Shown here one piece after another: positions 41,909 through 53,278 of a stretch of 64,000 bases of DNA (within the stretch, counting starts at the first letter, position 1; each line of letters begins with the position of its first letter). The notes beneath the pieces were generated by a model that worked only from the letters and a program-made list of their open reading frames with translations, ran no database searches and was not told where the DNA came from. Origin of the DNA: Cyanophora paradoxa (Eukaryota; Glaucocystophyceae; Cyanophorales; Cyanophoraceae). The stretch spans positions 1 through 64,000 of the forward strand of contig QPMI01000168.1 of assembly GCA_004431415.1 (NCBI GenBank). Reading direction: 5' to 3'. Both the position numbers and the translations under genes were made by a program.

Positions 41909-43203
41909 CTGAAGCGCCCCGGCCCGAAGTTTAAACCTTGTACAATTATATCGGCGACATCGACGGGACCGGCCGGGCCGGCGGTAGCTAAAGGCTGCGG
42001 CTCCGGCGGTAGCTTTAGCTAACGTCAGGCACAGCAGCTATAGAAAAGCGCACCGCCGAACTCGAAATGCGCGCGTACGATTGCGACCTGCACGTCGACA
42101 GTCGACGTCTAAACTTTGAAACTTCCTGCTGCCCGGGCGGCCGCAGCCTTGCAGTGCCGACACTGCCGACTCGGCGAGACACTGACAGCCGCTGACTCAG
42201 TGACTCAGTGAGCGGCTGGCCATGGACCTCACTGCTCACTGTCAGACTCTCAGAGTCTGAGAGTCACTGAGTCATGCATATATGATCACTGACTCGGTGA
42301 GTCAGTGCTCCCACTGCTCCGAGGGTCACTGACTCACTGATTCAGTGCCACGGTGAGTGCCACGGTGCATCCTCATGATCACGTCACGGCGTGCACTGCC
42401 ACTGCGGCACCGTGCATCACGGTGCATGGCCCGGGGCCGTGGGCCGTGGCCCGTAGACTGGCACTGGCCCGTGGGCCGCGCACGTGGCGAGCTCGACTCC
42501 GCTGCTCGAGGCCTCTACCGGTATACACCGTAGTACGGTAGTACGTAGGGCCCGGGCCCCGGGCCGCCCGGCCGACCGGCTCGAGCCGCCGGGCCGGACT
42601 CCCGGGAGGGGCCCGCCCGGAGGGCCGGGCCCGGGAGTCGGGCCGGGACCGTCGGACTGCTCAGGATCCGGAGTCAGGACTCAGGAGTCAGGACTCAGGA
42701 GTTACTGAGTTACTAGTAGGACAACTTAGGAGTCTTAACTTAGGACTCTTAGGAGTCTTCTTTTGAACTTAGGAGAAGTTAGGACTGCGCATATGCTCAG
42801 TGCCGCAGTGCTGTCCACGCGAGCTAGCGAGCAAGCCGGTCGCGAGCAAGCCGGCTCGACGGGAGCGGCGCGGCGCGGACGGCTAGCGCTTGAGCCGCGT
42901 GGGCCACTGGGCCCGGGGGTTTTGTTATAATTAGGGGCGAGCCGCGGCCGGCTTCAATGCTGGCTCAGCGGCTAGTAGCGCCGGCTAGCTATTTAATATA
43001 GCTTTATAGAATTCCATTCGAATTTCGAACTCAATATTGTACAAGGCAATTTCCCCGGGACCCTGAGTCGGTCACACGTCGCTGAGTCAGTGCGCATGCG
43101 CATGCCGGCATGCGCAGTGCCCGGCACACTTAAGCTTCGAGCCGCGAGTCCCGCGACTCCCGGGTCCCCCGGGTCCTGGAGTCCGACGGTCAGGGAGTCA
43201 TGA
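41909..43203. other. Palindrome-dense spacer, no gene
   Basis: From 42160 to 42370 TGACTCA/TGAGTCA and CACTGACTCACTG recur about ten times in both orientations. From 42540 to 42660 nested CCCGGGCCCG palindromes follow, then AGGAGTC/GACTCCT repeats to 42780. It should contain the 5' exon and promoter of the six-module gene, which I could not identify. Confidence 0.5.
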
Positions 43204-44342
43204 TCAGGGGCTAGGGTTGCCGCTTCACGTGAAGTTTCACAAGCCCGGGGTGAAACTGAAACTACCGTGAAACTTCACACGTTTCACGTGAAGTTCCACT
43301 ATTTTTGCATGTTTCACTACACACGCTTGCGAGATTTGCCCTCCAAACGACTCAAAAGCGTGCGTAGAAGCCTCCTGGACTGTTGTAGATGTTTTGTAAA
43401 TGTGAGCTCTGCTAAGATATGCGCATGCGAGATTTGGAGGGAGAAGTACTGCTGCCATTTGGGGGTACACCCACATGTGGCCATGGGCCAACCAAGTGCG
43501 AGAGTGATTTTTTATTCAATGAATTCGCACACACCGAGACAATACGGCTAATGATAGAACTGAGGTGTCCGTAAAGTGTCAAGTCGAAAGATGAGCCTAC
43601 TGGTTACGCCGGGTAGGGAACCTAACAGCCATCGGACAGGGTGGAGCTAGTCAAGGAGACGTAAACTAAAGCAAAGCTAACCCAGAGCAGAGAGCTACTA
43701 CCTATACATCTAGCCTAGCTTAGGACTAGGCTACAGAGAGGACTACCCAGGGGTCTACGAGTGCTGCCTGCTAGTGCTGCCTGCCTAGGGACCGTCGGGA
43801 CGTCCGGAGCTCGCGGGCTGTTCTACTGTACGGTAGGAAAGCCAGGACGGACCCGCGGTCTAATCTGCCTACTCTCGACGCGGCCGCGACTACAGTTAGC
43901 GCGGCGGGCTCCGCGTCGAGGGGGCCGCTCGCCCGAAGCGCGGGTGGAAGCACGTCGGCGTAGAGGGGCCGAGGGGAATGAGGCGAGGGGGGACGTTGCG
44001 GGGAAGAAGTGGGGCGGGACGGAGAAGGTCGGCGCCGGCCGTGGCGGGGAGGGGAGGGTCGGATTTCTCGGTCAGCAGGGCTTCCAGCCTCGAACCAGCC
44101 GCCGCACCCCCGCCGCGGGCAATTGCGAGCCCCCCTCCGCGGCGGTCCTTCAACCCACGGTCCTGGCACGATGGCCGGGGTATCTGGTGGGTGCAACGAC
44201 CAGCCGAAGCCTTCCGCCAAGCCTTCCGGTCCATCGTTCCCTCCCTGTCGAGGCGCGAGGAGCGTTGGCGAGGTCGTGAGTGGGAGGCAGGGCCAAGAGA
44301 GCGAGCGAGAGGCAGGGCCTTTCGCGCGACTCGGGGTACCGT

Positions 44343-44777
44343 TTAGAGCGGGCTAGGATGTGGCTCCCAAGGGCGTACCTTGACGCAATCGTAGAGCTCT
44401 TGGGCGCGGAGCGCCGCCTTCCAGCCCGCGTACTCCGGTGGGCAGTCTGCGTTCCGAGCGGCGTTGAGTAGATTGTGAAGGCGAATCGGCCCGTCGCAGG
44501 CGGCGCAGACTTCCTTACAGGTCCGGGGGCCGCGGGCCCGCTCTCGGGCGCGGGCGCCCGTGCGGGGCGGGCGCGGTCGCTTCTTTGAGGCCTGGGAGAC
44601 GCGGCAGTCGCGTTCCCACTCCGCGTTGATTTCGCAGCGACGTGACCAGAGGCGTCGGGCCCGCTCCAGAAGCGTCTGCCGAACGCGTTTAGCTGCGCGT
44701 GCCGCGTACAGGGGTGCAAGGTTCAGGCAGCGTGCGAGGGCGCTTTCTAGACTCTGCGGAGCAAGGCCCTGGAGCAC
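44343..44777 (-). CDS. LINE C-terminal Cys/His motif region
   Basis: The frame reads CKEVCAACDGPIRLHNLLNA, then ARNADCPPEYAGWKAAL, near 44515-44420. C-x2-C-x8-H-x9-C is the CCHC-type motif often found after RT or RNase H in LINEs, thought to help nucleic-acid binding or target-primed reverse transcription. It lies downstream of RNase H, at the 3' end of the coding part. Confidence 0.6.
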   Translation of the reverse strand: MLQGLAPQSLESALARCLNLAPLYAARAAKRVRQTLLERARRLWSRRCEINAEWERDCRVSQASKKRPRPPRTGARARERARGPRTCKEVCAACDGPIRLHNLLNAARNADCPPEYAGWKAALRAQELYDCVKVRPWEPHPSPL

Positions 44778-45251
44778 CCAGAGGCGCGGGTACGCGTACG
44801 GCCTACCATCGTAGCTGCGCGCCTCGGCGTCGTCGTCCGCGACGCGGAGGAAGATTGGGACCAGGTCGGGGGCAAGGAGGGCTCCTGCTGGCGGCGCTGT
44901 GAGTCCGTGGGCCTCTCTGTATGCGCAGAGCAGAAGTCGGTTCAGTTCGCGAGCAGTCTCCGCGCGGTGCGCGACCGCATGCGGACCCGGGCACAGGAAG
45001 ACGTGCGGGAAAGTTTCAGTCGGGCCTGCGGTAAGAGCCGTCGGTGCCCGGTTCGGGCGGCTGGGGCCCGCTGCTGGTTGGGCATGCGAGGCCTCTGGTG
45101 CAGTCTGGCTGTTCTGTGAGGCTGTCGGGCCGCTAGTCTCTGCACGAGGGAAAGGCGTTCTGGTGGCGCAGCCCGCACAGCGTCCCCAGGGTTGCAGGCG
45201 GCGTAGAGTTCCTTCTGGTCACGTACCCGGACTTCGTTCGCTGGTAGCGAG

Positions 45252-46060
45252 CTACAGAGCAGCTGCGTCCGAAACTTGAATAGCGCGTTGCGGGCTCCAT
45301 TGGCGCCTTGGAATCGGGAGCCTACGCTCGTTTCCGCATATAGCCCTGCTATGTCTGCGCCGTCGGCGCCTCGGCGCAGGAGCGCGCCAGCCAGCGGTTG
45401 TTGGGTCCAGGCAAAGTGCGTCTGGTGCTCGTGAAGTGCGTCCATGTGTGCCTTGGGGTCCCTTCCACCCGTCGTGTGCGCCCGTCGGGGTCGCTGATGG
45501 TGAGCACCGCAGGCATGCTGAAGGCCGGCGGCAGAAAGAGAGGTTCATGCCGGTTTTCGTCCGCCAGATCCAGGTCGGCCGCCACGTTCGCTCCGGCGTC
45601 CGCGATGTCGTTGTGGGGGTCGCGGGCGTCGCCCTTCGCGTGCGCTTTGACTTTGACGAGTTTGAGCGGCCGCCGCGCTCCTCTAGCATTGTCCTGAGCT
45701 TGCTCCATGCGTACAGTTCCGCGGAGCAGGCGTGCCGGATGTATTCCCGCGGGCTGCGGCAGCTCGCGTGCTGGACGAAATCGGAATACCAGCGGATCGC
45801 GTTCATGTTGTCGACGTGTAGAACCGCTCCGAAAGGCGAGAGCAGGTCAGCCATGAGCACCGCCTGGAGTTCCGCCTTGTTGATCTCCTGCAGGCCCGGA
45901 GCCGGGCAAAGAAGTCCGTGAGGATACCCGGCGGGTGCAGGCTTGCGCCAGTTCTGAGGTCCGTTTCCGGCCAGTGTACTGCGTAGCCCGCGCGAGCGTT
46001 AACCGTCTGGCCCTCTTTCAGGCTCCCGTCCGTCCAGGCGTACGCTGGGGCGTCGGCCAC
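45252..46060 (-). CDS. LINE RNase H domain
   Basis: Motifs in order, across frame changes, are AYAWTDGSLKEGQTVNARAG (catalytic D of TDGS, about 46040), AELQAVLMADLL (catalytic E), VLHVDNMNAIRW (catalytic D, about 45810) and VKVKAHAKGDARDPHNDIAD (last Asp, about 45610). The four acidic positions of RNase HI are therefore present. The domain removes the RNA strand during retrotransposition. A frame shift lies between the first two motifs near 45870. Confidence 0.8.
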
Positions 46061-47539
46061 GTATGAGCCGCCGGACGCCGCCTCGGCCTCCAGGTGCTCT
46101 TTGCGGTAGCGGGCTTCGAGGCCCTTCCAGGTCTCCAGGTATGCAACCCAACTGTACGGATCGGCCTGATAGTAATATAGCTCGCGCGCCTCCTTGTTGG
46201 AGCTGACCGGGGGCGCTTCATCTTGCGGCAGGGGGGCAAGTCGGGCGGGTTCGCCTCGAGCGTGGCGAGGTGAGCGGCGTCGGGCTCGGAGAGGAGGTGC
46301 CAGTTGACCCTCTCATCGCCCTCCTGCTTTGCCTGCAGCAGCATCCGCCATCGGTGCGCAGTGATGGTCGCGGCCGCCTGCCTGAAGGGCTTGAAGTATT
46401 CAAGACGGGCTTGGCGCAGGACCTGGCGACTGGCGCGCCCCGAGCGCGTCTGTACCTGCCCCTCGCATTCTTCCACGGGGGCGCCCGACACTTCTACTAG
46501 CTCCACCGTGCCGGGGATCGTGCAGAGTGCGGACGCGTGCTCTACCCATCCTCCCACCGCCGTCCCGTACTTGCCCTCGTCATCGCAGGTGCTCGTCGCC
46601 CGGCAGGCCGCGCCGGCGCCTTGAGGGCAGACGTGGTTGTCGTGCCAGTGGCGGCGGCCCTCTCCCGGTACGATATTAAAGCGGCGCGCAGCTGGGGCGG
46701 GCGGCCCTTCGCGGGTCCGAGCTGACAGTGGCCATCGCAGCGGCAGTAGGCTCCGTTGGCCTCGTCGTCGGCCTCTTCTGGGACGGGGACCCAGTGCTCC
46801 AGCCGGCACTCCGTCGCTACTAGGCTGCCGGCCTCGGCCTCAGCGGAGCGGACCCGGCCGATTTCCGGTACCGCATCCGTCTCGTGAATCGTTGCGAGGT
46901 CGTAGTAGCAGACGAAGTCTCCCGGTTGGTGAATTAACTTCCTTGCCCGCCCGGAAGCTGTACCATGGCCGAGGAAGGGGTACAGGGCGGTTGCCGCATG
47001 GGTATCGGAGGGCGCCCGAACCGCGCCCGTCGATCGTGAGGGCCTTGGCCACCGCCTTCCACCAGGCGGGCGCTGCCCAAGGGAGCGTGCCGCGGGGGCG
47101 CGGAGGTGCAGGTCTCGCCAGGTGCAGAGGCGTTCCCATCGCGCGCCGTGACGTCGGACATCCAGTAGAGCCGTGCGCGGTGGAGGGCGGGCGCAGCCGT
47201 GCTGAACACTTCCCGGGGAATGTGTGAGGTAAGCACGAATTCCCGGCGCAGTTCCGCGGGTCGGGCCAAGTGGCTGCGGGGGGTACGGCGTGAACAAGAA
47301 GCGGGCGTGGTTGGACTGGATCCGGTAGAGCCGGCGCTGCAGGAGCGGCATCACTGCGGCGATCGCATTCGATCGAGCAAGCTGGCGTGACACTGGGGCG
47401 TTCAGGAACTCGGTCGGCAGCAGCGGGACGCCTAGCTTGCGCTGGAGGTCCCGGATGCGGTGCATCATCACCTGAGATAGCAGCTCTTCCGGCTCGCCAC
47501 AGAGGCGGACGAGCAGATCCGTGATTTGGTTCTTGGCCA

Positions 47540-48905
47540 TCATGTGCGCTGTGCGCGGCAGGCTGTACGTGCCGTGGCTCCAGAGCGCGTAGTTGGAAGT
47601 CGATGCCGCCAGGCCCCATGGTGCTTAACCACGCGCATCCAGATGGCATCTAGGCGATCGCACTGCCTCTCTGTGAGCGGCGTCACTTTGAGCCCGTAGG
47701 CGATCCGCGCCTGCACGACGGCCTCGACAACGTAGCAGGCCTCTTGCGCGGTCAGCTGCTTACGAGCTATGACCGCCACCGTCTCGCGAGCCTGCGTTTC
47801 CATCTGTCTGATCTGCTCCTTCCACGACAGGTTCGCGGTCAGGTAGACGCCGAGCAGCTTGAAATGCTCGCCCGGTTTCAGCTTCTTGCCGACCGGGACG
47901 CGGGATTGCCGAGCAGCGGGGGTTCAGGCTCGGGTGAGACGTTGTTGTACGCAAACTCTGTTTTCCGCGCGTTGACGGCGATGTCGTGCAGGCGGAAGAA
48001 TTCAGACGCCACGTCCGCGAGCATCTGGATCCCTTCGGCCGATCCGCTCATCCACTGCGTGTCGTCCGCGTAGGCGCTCCCGGTCACCCGTGCGGGGGCG
48101 AAGTCCGCGTCGTCTTCGCCCATGCCCATGACGTACGCGACCCCCGCGCCCCCTTTTCCTGCTCGAGCCTGTCCAATTCTTGTTGAGCGCAGAGCAAGGC
48201 ATCGTAGAAGATGAGCCAGTGGAGCGGGGATTCGATGCCGCCCTGCGGGAGCCCACATTCGAGTTCAAACACGTCTGACAGTCCGTGGCCCGTGATAGCT
48301 CGCGCCCGGCGTCGTTCGAATATGTTGCGGTGCAGGTCGATGTACGTCTCGGGGCCCCGATGCGTCGGAGGGAGAGCTCCATGCTGGCCCAGGAAACTGA
48401 ATCGTACGCCCGTCTGATATCCTGTAGCAAGAGGTAGATGGGCTTGCGGTGCTCCTTAGCGTCCTCTAGAATAGCGACCATTAGGTGAAGGGCATCATCG
48501 GTCGCCTTAGCCTTCCTGAAGCCATAATTTACCCCCTTAAGGATTCCGTGCTTCTCGATGGCCTCGGCTAGCCGTTTCGTGACGAGGCCCGTCGTTAGCT
48601 TGAGGCCAACTTCCTGCAGCGTGATCGGGCGGAGGTTCCCTTCAATGTCTCCGTCCCAGCTCCCGTTCTTGGGGATCCCGAAGATATTGCTCTCACACAT
48701 CTCGGCGGGCAGGTCGCGCAGGCGGAGGGCCTCGCAGACGATGGCCATCAGGAGCCGACGACCGCGGGGGGGGTACGCCTCTGGATCCATGGCGTCCGGC
48801 AGGTCGGGGTTCCAGAGCGTCTTCAGGATCGCGTTCGTGCAGTTGGAGGGCCCTCCCGCTCCATCCGTGAGCGAGCGCACGTGTGCCCTAGCTCTTCGTA
48901 CGTAG
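47540..48905 (-). CDS. LINE reverse transcriptase domain
   Basis: The frame 48880-48002 carries ESNIFGIPKNGSW, NLRPITLQEVGLKLTTGLVT and YLLLQDIRRAYDSVSW (fingers and catalytic motif A, with D). The adjacent frame gives FELECGLPQGGIESPL (motif B), and a third gives SAYADDTQWMSG at about 48078-48043 (motif C, the YADD box). EQIRQMETQARETVAVIARK and VQARIAYGLKV follow as thumb-like sequence. At least two frame changes (near 48290 and 48130) prevent one continuous protein in this copy. Confidence 0.88.
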
Positions 48906-48907
48906 GC

Positions 48908-51325
48908 TCAGCCATGACTCCCGCGAAGGCTTCCGCGGTCGCCACGTGCGTCCCGAGGGGCGGTAGAGCGCGCGCCAGAAGTCGGGGGCAGGAAGGCTAG
49001 CTGGGAGTCGGGTATTAAGTCCGCTGTGCACCCTACCAGGGGTTTCTCTTCGCACACCACTGACGCCAGTGCTCCGCCATCACTGCCTTCACCTCCTCGG
49101 GGCCGTGTAAATTTCATAGAAGTTGCCTTCGCGCGCGAGGCGGGTGACGTGCATGATCGGCTCCCCCTGGACCGCTCCAGAATGGAGTCTAGATAGCTGC
49201 GCAGCTTGCGCGGGTCTGCAAACCGGGCCTGGCGCGCAGTAACGAATTCCTGGATCTGTCGCTGCTTCTCTGCGCGCGTCTCGTGTTGGTGGCGCCGGCG
49301 GACGCGGTTGCGCCATGCGTTCAGCGACCGGAAGTACAGCCGCCACGCTACGTAGCGCCCCGGGAACGGCGCCTCGTCGTCAGCGTCGCGTACGGGGCGG
49401 CGGGGCATGGGTTCGGGTCCGGGGACGAGCCCTTTGATGAGAGCCTCCAGTTTCTCGATCCGGGCGACCAGCGGGGCCGACGGCAAGCCTCCGGGCGCTT
49501 CAACAGTCCATCCAGCGATCAGGCGCTCCACTTTCTTGGACATGACCAGCTGCCACGGCACCGCTCTGCGAGTGGGCGGGCGCGATCCGCGGGCTTTCAA
49601 GCATTTGTGTTCCTTAGCGAGTGTCAGCACCGCCTCCGTGGCCTGTCGGTAGAGAGAGCTGACCCGGTCCCTGCGCTCTTGTTCCGTGCCCGCCGCGCCT
49701 AGCGCTTTCTCAAGATCGCTTTCCAGGGCTTGCAGACGGTCTTCTACAGCCTTTCGGAAGGCCGGCAGCTTCTCCTTCTCAAGTAGGTGCGGTGCGAAGA
49801 GCGGCGGCGGGTGCGCCGGGCGGGCATCGCCCGCGGGCGGTCTGGCGAGTTCGGCTTTGAGCAGATCGTAGTCGGCCATGACCGGGAAGTGGTCAGAGGG
49901 TGCGGTAGCGCCACCTCTGGCGGCAGCGGGTGCACCGCCAGGAGCGCTGGCGCGAGACCTGCAGAGTGCAACACCGCATCGATACGTCCTGCCGAGATGA
50001 CCGCGGCGCCTTCGCGACGGCGGGCCCGTCCATTTGCTGGTCCTGTTCCGAGTCCGAGTCGTCAGCGCCGTCGTCCCGCCATCCTCTTCGGCGCCGTGCT
50101 GGCTCGGGCCGCGCCTGATGAAGGTAACTTCGTGTTCGTGGCCTTTCTGTGTCGCCGCGTCAACTAGTGCCCAGGTGCCGGTCAGTTTTCCCCACCACTC
50201 GCGTTCCGGCGTCCAGGACTGGACGAACCGTCCCGCGCGGATGCGGGACGTGGCCGGCGTCTTCACGGAGTTCCAGTCGCCGAGAAGGATGAGGTGCGCG
50301 GTCGAGCGCGATCGGAAGTCCGCGTAGATGCGCTCGATGCATTCGAGGAGCGCCGCCTGATCGGTCTTGTGCTCAGGCTTCCGCTGGGTGGCCGGCATGT
50401 ATACGCTCACTACGAAGAGCTGGCGGTTTCCCTTAAAGCGCATTTCACAGCCGGCAAGCCGGCCCGGGTAGTGATAGTGGCGCGCGATGTGCCGCGCCCA
50501 GGGCGCCGCCACCCATAGCGCCGCTCCGTTTCCTTTCGGTTTTGTTTTCTTAATTGAGTGGATTAGGCGACCCGCGTGATCGAGCTCTTGGGGGCTCGCC
50601 GGGCTCCGCTGCCGGGGTGAAGAGCGCCGAGTGCAGTTCGGCGCGCGTGACTGAGAGCTCTTGGAGAGCCATCACGTCGACCCCCATTTCACGGCGAAGT
50701 CTTCGGCCTGCTGAAGCCGGCCCTCGGACGTGCCCCGCACGTTAAAGGTCATCATCCTGAGATTCCCCTCCGGCTTGTGGCGCATGAGCGATGGGGGCGG
50801 GCCTATGAGGGGGCTCCCTGAGGCGTAATGGGTGGTTGGGAAAAGGTCGCCAAACGAGATATGCCCCGGAGCGTTAGTGTTGACGTCTACAGCGGCAGAC
50901 ACGTTAGGGGGTCGGACAGCGTCTAGGGTTGGAGGATGTCTGTGCTCGGCGGGACGCGCGCAGCGGTCCGACTGATCAGCTAGTTGGTCACATCTGGCTG
51001 CCCAGAGATGCGCGTGCACGTGGTTCCAGGCGTGCGTGTGCCTAGCCGCCCCGGACCCGTCGCCTGTGCGCCGCATCGTCCAAGTCTCAAAAGTCTGCGG
51101 TCGGGAAGCCGTCAAATTACAGCTGACACGTACAGTAGCGGCCTCGCAGGAAAGGGGCGCTAAATGCGCGTCTGGGCGGGAAATGGGCGATGCGGCTTGC
51201 CCAGCCTCAGCGACTTGGCGCTTGGGGAGGAGGAGGAGGCGGGTCTGAGAGCGGGTCGGTAGAGAGCGGGTCGGCAGCGGGTGTATGGCGAGGCGTGGCC
51301 AGGGAGGCCAGACGTAGCTCGGCAA
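48908..51325 (-). CDS. LINE 5' region and APE-type endonuclease
   Basis: From the 5' side there is an unremarkable N-terminal region (51325-50780), then NLRMMTFNVRG (the Asn motif of EEP nucleases), then after a frame change MGVDVMALQEL (catalytic Glu), then VVSVYMP, HLILLGDWNSV (catalytic D..N at about 50275), SRIDAVLHSAGL and finally SDHFPVMADY (DH motif). This is the complete EEP/APE motif set that nicks target DNA. A helical, basic linker of about 300 residues (from LLKAEL to RKLRSYLDSI) joins it to the RT. Frame changes lie near 50680 and 49950. Confidence 0.82.
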
Positions 51326-51994
51326 GGAGATTGATTCAAGAGGGCGGTCCAGGGTGTGCGTGAGACGCGGTAACTGCTTGCAGTTACATCACCCAGGGAC
51401 TCCCGGGCGATGTTGCCGCGTTGGCGGGGCGGTTTGGAGAGAGTGGCCGGCATACCTACGCAGACATCGCGGCGGACGCTACCTAGGCTGTCGCGGCCTC
51501 TACTCTCGCACTGGTGATCGCGCACGCAGCGCTACGCTGCGAGCTAGGCGGGTTGGCAGGCGCCTTCCTGTTTTTTCCCGTCCGACGGTCGGACATGTAC
51601 AGGCCCGGAGGCTGGCGCCGCGGCGGCGACGTTCAACGGTTCGACGTTAACGCCGAGTAAGTGCGAGAGTGACCCTTTTCTGCTGTCAGATAAGCATAAA
51701 ATGAGTTTACAGGCTGGAGGTACTGTTTAAAACCTTGAACCGCTGCCGCTTCCGCCTTCAGCGCGAGGGGCTCCAGCAAGAAGTTTTGTATGGGAGCCTG
51801 AAGTTCACGTGAAGTTTCAGCAGGCCTGGTGAAACTGAAACTGAAACTTCACTGAAGTAGTAAAGTTTACGCGATGTGAAACTTCACCACGGCAACCCTC
51901 TCAGGGGCCGAGTTCTCATCATCATGGCATCCCCTGGCATCCGATCGATTCCGATGATCCGATGATCAGCCTGCCAGGCTGGCAGGCCTGAGGG

Positions 51995-52640
51995 CAGGGA
52001 TGTTATTGGGGGTCCCCCGAGGGTCCAAAAATTATGGCGATAATTTTTGCCTTGTATGTATAATTTATGGGTACGACCTCCCGGATTCCCGGGTTCGGTT
52101 CCTGCTGTTTCCGCTACGTTGTACTTCGAATCCCTGTGATTCCCGATACCGTGACTTGTATCCTCGTTGTGTACTACGAGTGGGCACGCCCACCGTAGAT
52201 CTTTAAAAAAAAAAATGTATAATTTATGGAAAATTATGGGAAAAATTATGCCACACAAAGCGGAAAAGTTTCGTCGCTCAGCCTTGTTTCGTTGCTCAGA
52301 AGCATTATATACATGTTAGAGTGCTTTATTGACTCTCAGAGATATGTCCTGGGCCGCTAATGACGCTCTGGAGCAAGGATGGCTGGGTGACAGATGGGGG
52401 TAGGGGCTCTTAGAGGGGGGAAGAGGCGCCGACGCACCTCGCATTCAGCACCCGCAAAGCAGCCTTATTTGCTTTCAATACACTGTAGATCTATCTTATA
52501 ACGTTTAAAGGCGCCAGGGGGGTGTCCTCTAAAAATTTTCTATAAATTATGGATGGCCGAAACGGGGGGCAAAAATTATCCCATAATTTTTCGAAAAATT
52601 ATGGAATACTTTTTCCATAATTTATGGGCGGCGAACCCTG
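51995..52640. mobile_element. AT-rich hAT-like MITE 2
   Basis: The left end is CAGGGATG and the right end CGAACCCTG, giving short CAGGG..TIRs. The 8-bp target duplication CCTGAGGG is at 51987-51994 and 52641-52648. The interior has many ATAATTT/AAATTAT palindromes. CAGGG termini plus an 8-bp duplication are typical of hAT. There is no transposase. The SINE-like insert lies inside. Confidence 0.75.
52071..52214 (+). mobile_element. SINE-like retroinsert with poly-A tail
   Basis: A 144-bp segment ends in a poly-A of about ten residues and is bounded by perfect 15-bp direct repeats ATGTATAATTTATGG (52056-52070 and 52215-52229), which belong to the host MITE. Near its 5' end CGGGTTCGGTTCC resembles a Pol III B box (GGTTCGANTCC) with one mismatch, suggesting tRNA ancestry. 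No A box is obvious, so the copy may be 5'-truncated. LINE-type mobilisation is inferred from the tail and the duplication. Confidence 0.82.
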
Positions 52641-52992
52641 CCTGAGGGGTCGGCCGCGGGCCCGCTGCCGACTTCAAGATCAGAGCCTGCAGCCGCTGAC
52701 TCGGCGCTGAGCTGGCGTCGGGCCGTCGACGGCAGGGCCGGGCAGGCCCGCAGGCTAGCCTAGCTATAGTAGCTAGCTGGCGAACTTCGGAAGATTTAAA
52801 TTGGGGGGCCAATTGCACTGCGGCAATTTGCAAACATCTCTCGCGGCTAGTAGCACCCTGGTTTAGGTACTCAGTACGCAAGAGGGGATACTAGTCCAAC
52901 GTTTTTAATTTTTCAACGGAGCGTCGGATCCGGATCCGGATCCGGACTCCGGAGTACGGACAGTCCGACTCGGATTCGACCGGGACAGTGCA

Positions 52993-53094
52993 CTGTAGTG
53001 GACCAAACAATTCCGTGGACCATCAAATTTTTTTGGTCCGCGTTTTTGATCCATCTTCGAGTAAATGCGTAGCCCGACACAAAGAGGGGGATTG
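52993..53094 (-). repeat. 102-bp dispersed repeat, copy 2 (inverted)
   Basis: Reverse complement of 8101-8202 over its whole length. It abuts the F-box/LRR pseudogene downstream of its LRR part. Upstream is GGATCCGGATCCGGATCCGG, a palindromic tandem. Confidence 0.9.
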
Positions 53095-53278
53095 TGTGAC
53101 GGGAGGGCGAGCCCTGCACGGGTAGCAGCGCATAGAACCGCGTGGGGCAGCGCACCCATTTGCATGCCGAACCAGCTGGGGGAGCGGGGGGCGCACAGGA
53201 ACGGATCCGAAGTCGGGTCATCCACGAACGCGACGGCCCTGAGGCTTCGGCCGGCGGGGCCGTAGGCGAGCGGAACCA

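Larger units (their letters stand above)
43508..51658 (-). mobile_element. Full-length non-LTR (LINE) retrotransposon with endonuclease, RT and RNase H
   Basis: The 14-bp sequence AAGTGCGAGAGTGA lies on both sides (43494-43507 and 51659-51672) as a target-site duplication. The 3' end, on the minus strand, finishes in AATAAAAAA. Inside, on the minus strand, follow an APE-type endonuclease, a reverse transcriptase with YADD, an RNase H domain and a C-terminal Cys/His region. This order matches I-group-like LINEs. Coding sequence switches frame several times, so this copy is probably dead, or the assembly has indels. It is inserted in MITE 1 and could have supplied the machinery for the SINE-like insert at 52071. 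Confidence 0.9.
43212..51900. mobile_element. hAT-like non-autonomous element (MITE 1), split by a LINE
   Basis: The ends are TAGGGTTGCCG and its partner CGGCAACCCTC, followed inward by TGAAGTTTCAC on both sides, with more GTGAAACTTCAC palindromes inside. The 8-bp sequence TCAGGGGC flanks both ends (43204-43211 and 51901-51908) as a target-site duplication, the length expected for hAT transposons. Without the LINE the element is about 540 bp and has no transposase. Confidence 0.75.

Noticed and set aside
43761-44360. Plus-strand frames inside the LINE
   Set aside because: Antisense shadows of the minus-strand LINE coding region; no motif.
51995-52640. AT-rich centromere-like or scaffold-attachment DNA
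   Set aside because: The 8-bp target duplication and CAGGG ends explain the AT-rich island as a transposon.
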